Below are positions 16,431 through 24,990 of a stretch of 64,000 nt of DNA, piece after piece (the stretch's first letter is position 1; each line of letters opens with the position of its first letter). The position numbers were made by a program, and so were the translations under genes. Source of the DNA: Opitutaceae bacterium (GTDB lineage Bacteria; Verrucomicrobiota; Verrucomicrobiia; Opitutales; Opitutaceae); contig JAUSID010000163.1 in NCBI GenBank assembly GCA_030648295.1, positions 124,001 through 188,000 on the forward strand, given 5' to 3'. Under the pieces are notes generated by a model. It searched no databases and had not been told where the DNA came from. It worked only from the letters and a program-made list of their open reading frames with translations.

Positions 16431-17774
16431 CTATTCCTTGACGATGCTGAACCAGTCGCGCTTCTCGCCCTTCTCGTTCAGGAACACGAAATCGAGCTTG
16501 AGCCCGTCGACGTCGATGACGGACGAACCTGCTTCGTTGAGCGAGAGATAGAACACCGGATGGTTGAGCGGCGGCGGTTTTGTCGCCGAGCCGGCATGAC
16601 CGGCGCTGCCCGTGACCACGGAAATCTCGCCGGCATGCGGCGCACGACGACGCGGTTTTTTGTAGGCCCCTTCACCATCGCTGCGGCCGTTCGTCTTCTG
16701 CTTCACGTGCTGGCTGGCGTTGAACGTGTCGCTCTTGCCGTAGTGCCCGTTGATCAGCCACGAGCGTTCGTAGACGTGCGAGTGGCCGGTGAGGATAAGA
16801 TCGACGCCGGCCTGCTCCAGCACCGGCAGGAAGATCGCGCGCATGTCGTTCATCCGCCCCTGGCTGTCGCTGTCCTTGTCGGAGTCGTGCGTACCCTTCG
16901 TGAACGTCGGATGATGGAAGAAGGCGATGATCCAGTCGCGCTGCGTCGCCGCCAGGTCCGCCTTCATCCACTGCATCATGGCGCCGCCGGCCGAGCGGTC
17001 GGAGTCGTGCGAGTCCAGGCAGACAAAGTGAATGTTGGCGTAATCGAAGGAGTAATACGCCTCCGTGCCCGACATGACCCCGCCGGCCTCGGCGCGCTTT
17101 GGCAGGGTGAAGATGTCGTAGTAAACACCCGACTCGGTGATGGAGTTGGCGCTCTTGCCGTCGTGGTTGCCGAGCGTCGACCACACCGGGGAGATGCGGA
17201 GCGTCTGCGGATACATCTCGAAAATCGCCTTCTGGTAATCGGCGTCGGTGCCATCCGGATACGCGTTGTCGCCGAGCAGGAGCCAGAGATCGGTCGCGCG
17301 GCTGCCGGTGAACTTGTAATAGACGTCGCGCACCGCCATCTGCGTGGCATTCTTGGTGCCGGGATCGCCCAGGACCCAGACGCGGGTCGGTTTGGCCGGG
17401 CCGACGGGTGGCGGGGTGGTGAAGCTGTTGATCGCGGCGCGGCCGGGCGCGTCTTCCGCCGCCTTTTTCGCCGGATTGGGCGGCGGCACCGGCGCGGCCC
17501 CGACCGCATAATAGTACTTCGTGTTCGGCTTCAGCCCGGTCAGTTGGACGATGTGCTCGGTTCCGATGCCCTCCGCCTTGGCCGACGAGGTCAGCTCGTT
17601 GCGTTCGAGCCCGTAGCTCACCACGGACGCCTCCGTGTTGTCGGTGCGCCAGCGAACGACCATGCTCGTGGGCGTCGCGGTCTGCAGATACGGGCCGCGA
17701 ACGATCGTGGTGGCCGCGTGAACCGCGGAACCGGCGACGAGCGCGAAGGTGACGAATAACTGGGGCAGTTTCAT
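16431..17774 (-). CDS. Purple acid phosphatase-like metallophosphoesterase (secreted)
   Basis: The 447-residue protein starts with a signal peptide (MKLPQLFVTFALVAGSAVHA). It has a fibronectin-III-like N-terminal domain (about 24-118, RGPYLQTATPTSMVVRWRT) and a calcineurin-like phosphoesterase domain (about 128-420). The metal-ligand blocks are VLGDPG, LLGDNAYPDG, TLGNHDG, FFHHPTF and TGHSHVYER, in the order expected for purple acid phosphatases. It probably removes phosphate from extracellular esters. The TPR gene lies 8 bases upstream on the same strand, so the two form an operon. Confidence 0.92.
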   Translation of the reverse strand: MKLPQLFVTFALVAGSAVHAATTIVRGPYLQTATPTSMVVRWRTDNTEASVVSYGLERNELTSSAKAEGIGTEHIVQLTGLKPNTKYYYAVGAAPVPPPNPAKKAAEDAPGRAAINSFTTPPPVGPAKPTRVWVLGDPGTKNATQMAVRDVYYKFTGSRATDLWLLLGDNAYPDGTDADYQKAIFEMYPQTLRISPVWSTLGNHDGKSANSITESGVYYDIFTLPKRAEAGGVMSGTEAYYSFDYANIHFVCLDSHDSDRSAGGAMMQWMKADLAATQRDWIIAFFHHPTFTKGTHDSDKDSDSQGRMNDMRAIFLPVLEQAGVDLILTGHSHVYERSWLINGHYGKSDTFNASQHVKQKTNGRSDGEGAYKKPRRRAPHAGEISVVTGSAGHAGSATKPPPLNHPVFYLSLNEAGSSVIDVDGLKLDFVFLNEKGEKRDWFSIVKE

Positions 17775-17782
17775 GAAGAAAA

Positions 17783-18691
17783 TCAGGAGGCACGTCCGGA
17801 AAGCCGCGCGAGTTCGGTCGCGAGCGTCGCCGAATCTGGTGATTCACGCAGCCACGCGGGAAGGCTGTTGATCGCGGCGAGTGCGGCGCCATACGCCGCG
17901 CGCGCCTCGGCGATTCGCCCGGCGTGCATCAACACGTCGCCGCGACGCTTCAACCAGATTTCCTTGCGCTCCGATTGCGCCGCGATCACGGAGAGCCGTG
18001 CGAGCGCCGCGTCGATCAGACCGGCGGATTCCTCGAGCTGAAACGCGCGAAGCTGCAGGGTGTGCACCGGCCCGATCCGGGCGATGCCGTCGTCGAGGCT
18101 GCGCACCGCATCGCGTGCGGCGGCGATGAGCGCGGCCCGTTCCAGGAACAACTCCGGGCGCGGGCTCTCGATCAACCGCAGGGCGTGCTGGAGATCCGCG
18201 AGTGCCCCGGCGCGATCGCCGAGTGCGACGCGAGCGCGATTGCGCAGGATGAATGTCTCCGCATCGCGCGGATCGAGCGCGAGGGCCCGGGCGAAATGCC
18301 CGCCGGCCTCACGTGGATTGCCAATTCGCAGCGCGAGTGCGCCGCGCGCGCGATCCAGCCCGGGGAGTCGCGGCGAAAGTTCGGCCGCGCGCAGGTAGTT
18401 GGCTTCGGCCTGTATCCAATCCGCGTGGCGGGCGTAGAGTTCGCCGCGATCGAGGTACTGCGCCGCGTCGTTCGGGGTCGCCTCAATCCGCGGGTTCAAT
18501 TCCGCCAGCCCGTTCTCGATCTCCGGATGGGCGCGTGCCACCGTGACGCACATCAGTGCGCAGGCAAGCGCGGTGCAGCGGGGCGTGAGATGTGCGAAGT
18601 CGAAGCAGCCGGACACGGGACGCAGGATTGACGAGCGGACCAGCGGAACGTTGCACAAAGTTCCTGCCAACCCAAAACCGCGCCGCGGCAT
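17783..18691 (-). CDS. TPR-repeat protein, probably exported
   Basis: The product has about 250 residues of Ala/Arg-rich helical repeats with tetratricopeptide spacing (AAQYLDRGELYARHADWIQAEANYLRAAELSP; GGHFARALALDPRDAETFILRNRARVALGDRAGALADL). A hydrophobic stretch ending CVTVARA could be a signal peptide cleaved before HPEIENG, in which case the real start lies downstream of the ATG at 18691 and may be GTG. The start is therefore uncertain. It lies 8 bases ahead of the purple acid phosphatase-like gene, suggesting a joint envelope function. The partner bound by the repeats is unknown. Confidence 0.75.
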   Translation of the reverse strand: MPRRGFGLAGTLCNVPLVRSSILRPVSGCFDFAHLTPRCTALACALMCVTVARAHPEIENGLAELNPRIEATPNDAAQYLDRGELYARHADWIQAEANYLRAAELSPRLPGLDRARGALALRIGNPREAGGHFARALALDPRDAETFILRNRARVALGDRAGALADLQHALRLIESPRPELFLERAALIAAARDAVRSLDDGIARIGPVHTLQLRAFQLEESAGLIDAALARLSVIAAQSERKEIWLKRRGDVLMHAGRIAEARAAYGAALAAINSLPAWLRESPDSATLATELARLSGRAS

Positions 18692-18717
18692 GTAGCTGGC
18701 TGTAACAGAGAACTGAA

Positions 18718-18850
18718 GAACCGCGAATGGACGCAAATGAACGCTAATCTCTGAGGGAGCGGAATCCCACTGCCTCGAAACTGAAGCCATAGGGAGTCTT
18801 ACGGGAAGCTTGGTTTCTATTCGCGTCGATTCGTGTCCATTCGCGGTTTC
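18718..18850. repeat. Inverted repeat of ACCGCGAATGGACGC words
   Basis: Left arm AACCGCGAATGGACGCAAAT (18719 on) and right arm ending GTGTCCATTCGCGGTTT (to 18849) are imperfect inverses about 70 bases apart. They fill the gap between ychF and the TPR gene. Single-arm copies of the family are at 46549-46584 and 61082-61114. Confidence 0.8.
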
Positions 18851-18865
18851 GCTGAATTTTCCCGG

Positions 18866-19969
18866 CTACGGGTTGAACCGGAAAAGCGCGACGTCGCCAT
18901 CCTGAAACAGGTACTCCTTGCCTTCGAGCCGGTATTTGCCGGCGTCGCGCGCCGCGGCGATGCTGCCGAGCCGCGCAAGGTCGTCGTACGCCACCACCTC
19001 GGCCTTGATGAATCCTTTTTCGAAGTCGGTGTGGATTACGCCGGCGGCCTGCGGAGCCTTCCAGCCTTGCTTGATCGTCCAGGCGCGAACTTCCTTTTCG
19101 CTGGCGGTGAAATAGGTCTGCAGCCCGAGCAGCGAATAGGTGCCGCGAATCAGGGCGGACACACCTGAATCGTCGACCCCGAGATCCTTCAGGAAAGATT
19201 TCGCCTCTTCGGGTGTGAGATCGATGAGCTCGGATTCGATCTTCGCGGAAATCGGCACGTACGCCGCATCGTGGTGCGTGCGCACGTATCCCGCCACCTG
19301 CTGGACGAACTTGTTCTGCTCGGCCGTCGCGAGATCGCTCTCGGCGACGTTGCAGGCGAAGAGCACCGGCTTGGCCGTGAGCAGTTGAAACAGGTTCATC
19401 AGGGACTTCTCGTCCTCCGTGGCGGCCAGCATGTTCGCCGTCTTCCCCGAATTCAGATGCGGCTCGAGCTTCTGGAGCAGCGCCATCTCGATGATCGCGT
19501 CCTTTTCGCCCGACTTCGCCTTCTTTTGGGTTTTCTCCATCCGCTTCGTCACCGCCTCCAAATCGGCCAGCACGAGCTCGGTCGTGACGACCTCGATGTC
19601 GCGGACCGGGTCGATGGTCGACATGGTGTGGAGGATGTCGGTGTCCTCGAAGCAGCGGACGACCTGGAGAAGGGCATCCACCTCGCGGATGTTGGCGAGG
19701 AACTGATTGCCCAGCCCCTCGCCCTTGCTGGCGCCGGCGACGAGCCCCGCGATGTCGACGAACTCGATGGCGGCCGGAATCACGACGCCCGTTTTCGCGA
19801 TCGTCTGGAGCACGTACAGACGTGGGTCGGGTACGGTGACGACGCCGACATTGGGATCGATGGTGCAAAACGGATAGTTTGCCGCCTCGGCCTTCCGCGA
19901 GCGGGTGAGCGCGTTGAAGAGAGTGGATTTGCCCACATTGGGCAGCCCGACGATGCCAGCTTTAAGCAT
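18866..19969 (-). CDS. ychF: Redox-regulated ATPase YchF (Obg-like)
   Basis: The 367-residue protein is a full-length YchF. It has the P-loop GLPNVGKST (residues 8-16), the switch region NYPFCTIDPNVG, DIAGLVAGASKGEGLGNQFL, an NVAESD block at the NKxD position (typical of this ATP-preferring Obg-like branch) and the C-terminal TGS domain ending GKEYLFQDGDVALFRFNP. It binds ribosomes and hydrolyses ATP. It is divergent from rpsP, with 287 bases between the starts. The downstream side is occupied by a dispersed repeat rather than a terminator. Confidence 0.97.
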   Translation of the reverse strand: MLKAGIVGLPNVGKSTLFNALTRSRKAEAANYPFCTIDPNVGVVTVPDPRLYVLQTIAKTGVVIPAAIEFVDIAGLVAGASKGEGLGNQFLANIREVDALLQVVRCFEDTDILHTMSTIDPVRDIEVVTTELVLADLEAVTKRMEKTQKKAKSGEKDAIIEMALLQKLEPHLNSGKTANMLAATEDEKSLMNLFQLLTAKPVLFACNVAESDLATAEQNKFVQQVAGYVRTHHDAAYVPISAKIESELIDLTPEEAKSFLKDLGVDDSGVSALIRGTYSLLGLQTYFTASEKEVRAWTIKQGWKAPQAAGVIHTDFEKGFIKAEVVAYDDLARLGSIAAARDAGKYRLEGKEYLFQDGDVALFRFNP

Positions 19970-20184
19970 AGAAACCCGCCAACGTCGCGAGACGGCCCGA
20001 ATCGGTCAAGCCGGTTCGGGCCCGGTCGGTTTTGAATTTCGAGTTTTGGGCACCGAGTTGAAAGTCGCTTCGAGCCGTGAGAATAGCAGGCTGAAAATCG
20101 CCCGCAAAAAACCTTGTGAAACCCGGAACCCACCAGCCGAAAGTCGAGACTGCAGCCAGTGCGCATGCGATACCGACGGCACGC

Positions 20185-20213
20185 TTGACAACGCCCGCGG
20201 CGCGGGCTGTTGT
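20185..20213 (+). promoter_or_regulatory. Possible sigma-70 promoter for rpsP
   Basis: TTGACA (20185-20190) is a perfect -35 box, followed after 17 bases by TGTTGT, a weak -10 box, 44 bases before the rpsP start. The spacer GCCCGCGGCGCGGGC is itself palindromic. The -35 is good; the -10 is doubtful. Confidence 0.4.
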
Positions 20214-20256
20214 GCTCGGCTTTTCCAGGCAAGAATCGCTCCGCAAAACATCCGAC

Positions 20257-20550
20257 ATGGCTCTCAAAATCCGTCTAACGAAGGTTGGTTCCGTGCACCA
20301 GCCGCTCTATCGTGTGGTCGTCGCTGAGGCGCGTTCGCGCCGCGACGGTGCCGCGGTCGAAAACCTCGGCACTTATCGCCCCGGCGACAAGGGCAACCCC
20401 ATCAAAATCAATATGGAGCGCGTCGAGTACTGGCTGAGCAAGGGCGCGAAACCCACCGACACGATGCACGCCATGATCAAGAAGGCCCGCCGAACGGCGG
20501 CGGCGAAAACCGAGGCGCCGGCGAAAGCTGAAGCGACCGTCGCCAGCTGA
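20257..20550 (+). CDS. rpsP: 30S ribosomal protein S16
   Basis: The 97-residue product begins MALKIRLTKVGSVHQPLYRVVVAEARSRRDG-type S16 sequence and continues with ENLGTYRP and the RVEYWLSKGAKPTD motif. It ends with an Ala/Lys-rich tail (about residues 80-97) longer than in Escherichia coli S16. It is a small-subunit structural protein. It is followed by a terminator and a dispersed repeat instead of rimM, so it is transcriptionally separated from trmD. Confidence 0.97.
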   Translation: MALKIRLTKVGSVHQPLYRVVVAEARSRRDGAAVENLGTYRPGDKGNPIKINMERVEYWLSKGAKPTDTMHAMIKKARRTAAAKTEAPAKAEATVAS

Positions 20551-20574
20551 GTTTTCCGGCTCTCGTCAATTTCC

Positions 20575-20612
20575 GAAAAGTCGCCCAGCCTCAGCGGCTC
20601 GGGCGATTTTTC
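20575..20612 (+). terminator. Rho-independent terminator after rpsP
   Basis: TCGCCCAGCC (20581-20590) pairs with GGCTCGGGCGA (20596-20606) with one bulged base, followed by TTTTTCGTTTT. The flanking CGAAAA/TTTTCG can extend the stem. Confidence 0.8.
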
Positions 20613-20654
20613 GTTTTGTGACGCCCGTACGGCCAAGGCTATGAATTCATCGTT

Positions 20655-20750
20655 TGTCATTCTGACTCGCAGCGGAAGCGGAGGGGAAGAATCCAGCGCC
20701 CAATGGCACGCGCGCACCGTGCTGGATCCTTCGCTGCGCTCAGGATGACA
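20655..20750. repeat. Dispersed inverted repeat, TGTCAT...ATGACA family, copy 2
   Basis: Same architecture as 6026-6110: TGTCATTCTGACTCG at the left, GCTGGATCCTTCGC and CTCAGGATGACA at the right. It sits between rpsP and trmD, where rimM is found in many genomes. Confidence 0.85.
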
Positions 20751-20779
20751 GGCGGGGACTAATTCCGAATCCGCTTCCC

Positions 20780-21454
20780 ATGCCGCTGAAGATCGATGTC
20801 CTGACGCTGTTTCCGCGGATGCTCGACGGCTTTCTGGCCGAGAGCATCCTCGGCAAGGGCATCGCGGCCGGACACCTGGCGGTGAACGTGCACGACGTGC
20901 GCCAGTGGACCACGGACAAGCACCGCACCGCGGACGATCGCCCGTTTGGTGGCGGCGCCGGGATGGTGGTGAAACCCGAGCCGGTATTCGCGGCGATCGA
21001 GCAGCTGCAAACCCCGGGTTGCCGCCGGATTTATCTCACCCCCGACGGCGTGCCATTGTCGCCGGGGGTGGCGCAGGAGCTCTCGCAGCAGAGCCACCTG
21101 ATTCTGCTCAGCGGCCATTATGAAGGCGTCGACCAGCGGATTCGCGATGTGCTGATCGATCAGGAGATCTCGATTGGCGATTATGTGCTTACCAACGGCA
21201 CGCTTGCGGCCGCGGTACTCATCGATGCGCTCGCACGTTTCATCCCCGGTGTGCTCGGGGAGGAAAAGTCATTGACGCACGAATCCTTCACCAGCAAGTT
21301 GCTCGACTTTCCTCAGTATACGCGTCCCGCCGAATTTCGGGGCATGTCAGTTCCCGAGGTTCTACTCTCGGGCAACCATGCCGAAATCGAAAAATGGCGC
21401 CGTGCGCGCGCGGTGGAAAAAACACGCCAGGTACGTCCCGATTTACTGAAATAA
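20780..21454 (+). CDS. trmD: tRNA (guanine-37-N1)-methyltransferase
   Basis: The 224-residue protein is TrmD, which methylates G37 of tRNAs with a G at position 36 using S-adenosylmethionine bound in a trefoil knot. Knot and active-site motifs are present: DDRPFGGGAGMVVKPEP, LLSGHYEGVDQRI, ISIGDYVLTNG and VPEVLLSGNHAEIEKWR. Its length is slightly below that of many orthologues. rplS follows 9 bases after the stop, so they are co-transcribed. No Shine-Dalgarno sequence precedes the start (CCGCTTCCC-ATG). Confidence 0.97.
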   Translation: MPLKIDVLTLFPRMLDGFLAESILGKGIAAGHLAVNVHDVRQWTTDKHRTADDRPFGGGAGMVVKPEPVFAAIEQLQTPGCRRIYLTPDGVPLSPGVAQELSQQSHLILLSGHYEGVDQRIRDVLIDQEISIGDYVLTNGTLAAAVLIDALARFIPGVLGEEKSLTHESFTSKLLDFPQYTRPAEFRGMSVPEVLLSGNHAEIEKWRRARAVEKTRQVRPDLLK

Positions 21455-21463
21455 TTCACTGCC

Positions 21464-21919
21464 ATGAACCCGATTATCCAAGAAATCACCTCCGCCCAGG
21501 TGAAGAAAGACATCACGCCGTTCAAAGTCGGCGACGGCGTGCGCGTGCACACGAAGGTCCGTGAGGGCGACAAGGAGCGCGTGCAGGTTTACGCGGGTAT
21601 TGTCATCGCGCGGAAGGGCCATGGCATTCACGAGACGTTCACCGTCCGCCGGCTGAGCTACGGCGAAGGTGTCGAGCGCGTATTTCCGGTGAACTCGCCG
21701 AACATCGAGAAGATCGAGGTCGAGCGCGAGTCCGAGGCGATGAAGGCGCGGCTGTACTATCTGCGCCGCCGCACGGGCAAGGCCGCGGTCGCCATCAAGG
21801 AAAAGGATCGCGCGGCCGAGATTCACGCCGAAAAACTCGCGGCCACCGCGAAGGCCGCGCCCGCGGAAAAGCCCGCGTCGGCCAAGGTCGCCGACGAGCC
21901 GGCGGCCGCGAAGAGCTGA
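21464..21919 (+). CDS. rplS: 50S ribosomal protein L19
   Basis: The 151-residue protein carries the L19 core ([56 protein letters not shown], about residues 20-115) plus a 35-residue Ala/Lys/Glu-rich tail not found in typical 115-residue L19. It lies at the subunit interface of the ribosome. It ends the trmD-rplS operon, directly before a strong terminator. Confidence 0.97.
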   Translation: MNPIIQEITSAQVKKDITPFKVGDGVRVHTKVREGDKERVQVYAGIVIARKGHGIHETFTVRRLSYGEGVERVFPVNSPNIEKIEVERESEAMKARLYYLRRRTGKAAVAIKEKDRAAEIHAEKLAATAKAAPAEKPASAKVADEPAAAKS

Positions 21920-21955
21920 GCGAGCGGAAAGCATTCCAACATTCCGATCTTGCAG

Positions 21956-21989
21956 GAGCGAGCCCCCGAAAGGCTCGCTCTTTTTTTTT
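21956..21989 (+). terminator. Strong rho-independent terminator after rplS
   Basis: Perfect nine-base stem GAGCGAGCC/GGCTCGCTC with a seven-base loop followed by nine T residues. Confidence 0.95.
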
Positions 21990-22032
21990 GATCGGTCGGA
22001 TCCGACCGATCGGACCGATCCGACCGATCCCA
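21990..22032. repeat. GATCCGACC / GGTCGGATC low-complexity palindromic array
   Basis: A run of about six alternating GATCGG/GGATCC/GACC words, each close to its own reverse complement, directly after the rplS terminator and upstream of transketolase. It is one more instance of the low-complexity intergenic arrays of this genome. Confidence 0.75.
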
Positions 22033-22095
22033 TTCCCGAAAACTTCTGGCTTCCCCGCCGCCGGCGCGCTCTCTACGTCTAGGCGGATTTTTCTC

Positions 22096-24090
22096 ATGAC
22101 CCTGCAAACTCATCTCCTCGCCAAAGCTGCCAACCAGGCGCGCGGTCTCGCCATCGATGCGGTGCACGCGTGTTCCTCCGGCCACCTCGGGCTGCCGCTG
22201 GGTGCGGCTGAAATTGGCGCCGTGCTTTTTGGTCATGCACTCTCGCACAACCCGGCGCGGCCGCGCTGGCTCAACCGCGATCGGTTCATCCTCTCGGCCG
22301 GTCATGGCTCGATGTTCCTCTATTCGTGGCTGCACCTCAGCGGCTACGATCTGCCGCTCGAGCAGGTGAAGAATTTTCGCGCGCTGCACAGCCTCACGCC
22401 GGGACACCCGGAGTTTCGCGATACGCCGGGCGTCGAATGCACCACCGGCCCGCTGGGGCAGGGCGTCGGCAATGCCGTCGGCATGGCCATGGCGGGCCAG
22501 ATGGCGGCGGCGCGGTTCAACACGCCCGAGCATCCAGTTTTCGACTACCACGTCGTCTGCCTCGCCGGTGACGGCTGCATGCAGGAGGGCGTGACGATGG
22601 AGGCGGTCGCGTTCGCCGGCCACCAGAAGCTCGACAACCTGATCCTGATTTACGACTCGAACGACGTCACGCTCGACGCCATGGCGGCGAAAACCCAGAG
22701 CGAGAACACCGCTCTGCGGTTCAAGGCCATCGGCTGGGACGTCCAGACGATCGACGGCCACGACATGGCCGCCTTCCTGAAGGCCCTCAACAAGGCGAAA
22801 AAGGCCAGGAGCGGAAAGCCTCAGTTCATCATCGCGCGCACCACGATCGGGAAAGGCATTCCCGAGGTCGCGGGCACGGCCAAGGGCCACGGCGAAGGTG
22901 GTGCCAAGTTTGCGGATACGGCGCGCGCCGGGCTCGGCCTGCCGGCGGACCAGCACTTTTTCGTAAGCGACGACGTCCGCGCGTATTTCACCCAGCACAA
23001 GGAACGGCTGATCCGCGCCTGCAACAAGTGGTCGAAAACCTTTAAGGCGTGGCGCGAGGCGAATCCGGACAAGGCCGCGCTGCTCGATGCGGCTGGCGCC
23101 GAAAAGGGCCCCGACGCCGCGGCGTTGCTGGAAAAGATTCCGCTGTTCCCCGCCGATGCGAAGCTCGCCACCCGCGCCGCGGGTCGCGATGTGCTCCAGC
23201 CGATTGCGGCCGCGCTGCCGCTCGTGATCGGCGGCAGCGCCGATCTCTATGGTTCGACGCTGAACTACATCGCGGCGGACAAGGATTTCGATCCCAGCAA
23301 TCGCTCCGGCCGCAACATCCGCTTCGGCATCCGCGAGCATGGCATGGCCGCCATAGCGAATGGCGTCGCGTATGACGGGCTGTTCCGCCCCACCATCGCC
23401 ACGTTCCTCGTGTTTGCGGATTACTCGCGGCCGTCGATGCGGCTGGCGGCGCTGTCGCGCCTGCCGGTTGTGTACGTGTACACCCATGACTCCGTCGGCG
23501 TTGGCGAAGACGGCCCGACGCACCAGCCGGTGGAGACGATCTCGGGGCTGCGGGTGATTCCGCACCTCGATCTGATCCGTCCGGCTGATCCGGAGGAGAC
23601 GGCGGGCGCATTTGCGGCCGCGCTCGAACGGATGGACGGACCAACGTTGATCGCGCTGACGCGGCAGGTGCTGCCGACGCTGAACGATATTCCGGCGCAG
23701 ACGCGGCGTGAAGGCGCGCTGAAGGGCGGCTACGTCGCGCGGAAGGAAACCGGCCCGCTCACGCACATCGTGATCGCGACCGGCAGCGAGGTGCAATACG
23801 CGCTCGCGGCCGCAAAGCAGGTCGGTGGCGGCGTGCGCGTGGTCTCAATGCCATCGACGCAGCGATTCGATCGCCAGCCGCCCGAATACCGCGAGAGCGT
23901 GCTGCCCGCGTCGTGCCGGAAGCGCGTTGCGATCGAGGCCGGTGTCACCGCCTCGTGGCACCGGTACGTCGGTCTCGATGGCAGGATCATCGGCATCGAT
24001 CGTTTCGGACTCAGCGCGCCGGCCGCCACCGTGTTCAAGGAACTCGGGATCACGACGGAAGCCGTCGTCGCCGCGGTGCAATCGCTGTAG
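22096..24090 (+). CDS. tkt: Transketolase
   Basis: The 664-residue protein is a full-length thiamine-diphosphate transketolase linking the pentose phosphate pathway and glycolysis. The cofactor and active-site blocks are visible: [10 protein letters not shown] near the N-terminus, [16 protein letters not shown], the [13 protein letters not shown] diphosphate-binding motif with [39 protein letters not shown] and the C-terminal domain [11 protein letters not shown]. The start at [10 protein letters not shown] is chosen because any earlier start would translate the GATCCGACC array. It stands alone between a terminator and the marR operon. Confidence 0.97.
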   Translation: MTLQTHLLAKAANQARGLAIDAVHACSSGHLGLPLGAAEIGAVLFGHALSHNPARPRWLNRDRFILSAGHGSMFLYSWLHLSGYDLPLEQVKNFRALHSLTPGHPEFRDTPGVECTTGPLGQGVGNAVGMAMAGQMAAARFNTPEHPVFDYHVVCLAGDGCMQEGVTMEAVAFAGHQKLDNLILIYDSNDVTLDAMAAKTQSENTALRFKAIGWDVQTIDGHDMAAFLKALNKAKKARSGKPQFIIARTTIGKGIPEVAGTAKGHGEGGAKFADTARAGLGLPADQHFFVSDDVRAYFTQHKERLIRACNKWSKTFKAWREANPDKAALLDAAGAEKGPDAAALLEKIPLFPADAKLATRAAGRDVLQPIAAALPLVIGGSADLYGSTLNYIAADKDFDPSNRSGRNIRFGIREHGMAAIANGVAYDGLFRPTIATFLVFADYSRPSMRLAALSRLPVVYVYTHDSVGVGEDGPTHQPVETISGLRVIPHLDLIRPADPEETAGAFAAALERMDGPTLIALTRQVLPTLNDIPAQTRREGALKGGYVARKETGPLTHIVIATGSEVQYALAAAKQVGGGVRVVSMPSTQRFDRQPPEYRESVLPASCRKRVAIEAGVTASWHRYVGLDGRIIGIDRFGLSAPAATVFKELGITTEAVVAAVQSL

Positions 24091-24393
24091 CCCGCATTCT
24101 CGACCTTCGCTTGGGTATTCACCCTGGTTCGACGGCCGAGGGGGTGTTGGGGTTGGCGCTGGTCTCGGGTTCATGCGGGCTAAATGCAAAATGCGCCGGA
24201 GGCGCACAAGCCGCCGCGGTTTACCCGCCTTCGGCGGGTTTTCCCCGCCGCCGGGAAATCGCGACGGCCATCACGTGCGCCAGCGCGCATCGGCACACCC
24301 GGCGGTTACGCCTCAGGGTACCGCCTGAAAAATTTCCCGGCTGCACGCTTGCAATTATCGTTAGGGCCCTAACTATCTGTCGCCTTATTTTCC
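24091..24393. other. Intergenic region with repeats and the marR promoter
   Basis: No gene was found in these 303 bases. The region holds a short GTTTACCCGCCTTCGGCGG hairpin (24219-24237), an inverted pair GCCGGGAAAT/ATTTCCCGGC (24250-24259 and 24332-24341), and the marR promoter with its palindrome at 24360-24373. Confidence 0.7.
24349..24376 (+). promoter_or_regulatory. Likely marR promoter with overlapping palindromic operator
   Basis: GTTAGGGCCCTAAC (24360-24373) is a perfect 14-base palindrome. It overlaps the spacer and the presumed -10 (AACTAT, 24371-24376) of a promoter whose -35 would be TTGCAA (24349-24354). TTAG/CTAA half-sites are common in MarR-family operators, so autorepression is the natural reading (inference). 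Confidence 0.6.
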
Positions 24394-24966
24394 ATGCCGC
24401 TCTTGATGTTAAAGGATCTGCCGCGTTACGAGTGTCTCCTCGAGGCGGCGCGCGAGTTTCCCGATCTCGATCCGTCCGCCACCGAGGTTGTCCTCCATTT
24501 GCTCCGCAGCGGTGACGACGCGTTTCGCGTCATCGATTTCCACCTCGCGCAGCACGACATCTCCCAGGGCCGGTTCGGCGTCTTGATGGCACTGTGGACG
24601 AGCTGCCGGCGCGAAGGCGGCCACGTTCCGCTCACGCCGGCCGAGCTGGCCGAGCACACGGGCGTGACGCGCGCGACTATCACCGGACTCGTCGACACGC
24701 TCGAAAGATCCGGCCTCGTCACGCGCAAACCGCACACCGACGATCGTCGGATGATGTCCGTTGGGCTCACGAGCAAGGGCGACAAACTCCTGCGTAAAAT
24801 CCTGCCCGCCCATTTCCGCCGCATGGCGTGGCTGATGAGCCCGCTCAATGAACAGGAGCGGAAGACGCTCGTGCGGCTGCTGACCAAGGTTACGCAACGC
24901 GCGACGGAATCGCCGAGCCTGACGCCGACGCCGCGGCCGGCCGCTGAAGTTCCACCTCCGTTTTAG
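24394..24966 (+). CDS. MarR-family transcriptional regulator
   Basis: The 190-residue protein has the MarR winged helix-turn-helix: LTPAELAEHTGVTRATITGLVDTLERSGLVTRKPHTDDRRMMSVGLTSKG-type sequence at about residues 85-135, flanked by dimerisation helices. The length is somewhat above average because of a Pro/Thr-rich tail. It heads an operon with an RND adaptor, pump and TolC-like gene (24 bases to the adaptor), so it most likely represses the pump and itself. The operator candidate is the palindrome 20 bases upstream of the start. An alternative start at the second Met (24406) is possible. Confidence 0.92.
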   Translation: MPLLMLKDLPRYECLLEAAREFPDLDPSATEVVLHLLRSGDDAFRVIDFHLAQHDISQGRFGVLMALWTSCRREGGHVPLTPAELAEHTGVTRATITGLVDTLERSGLVTRKPHTDDRRMMSVGLTSKGDKLLRKILPAHFRRMAWLMSPLNEQERKTLVRLLTKVTQRATESPSLTPTPRPAAEVPPPF

Positions 24967-24990
24967 CTCCCTCCTCCTCTCCTCGTTCCC

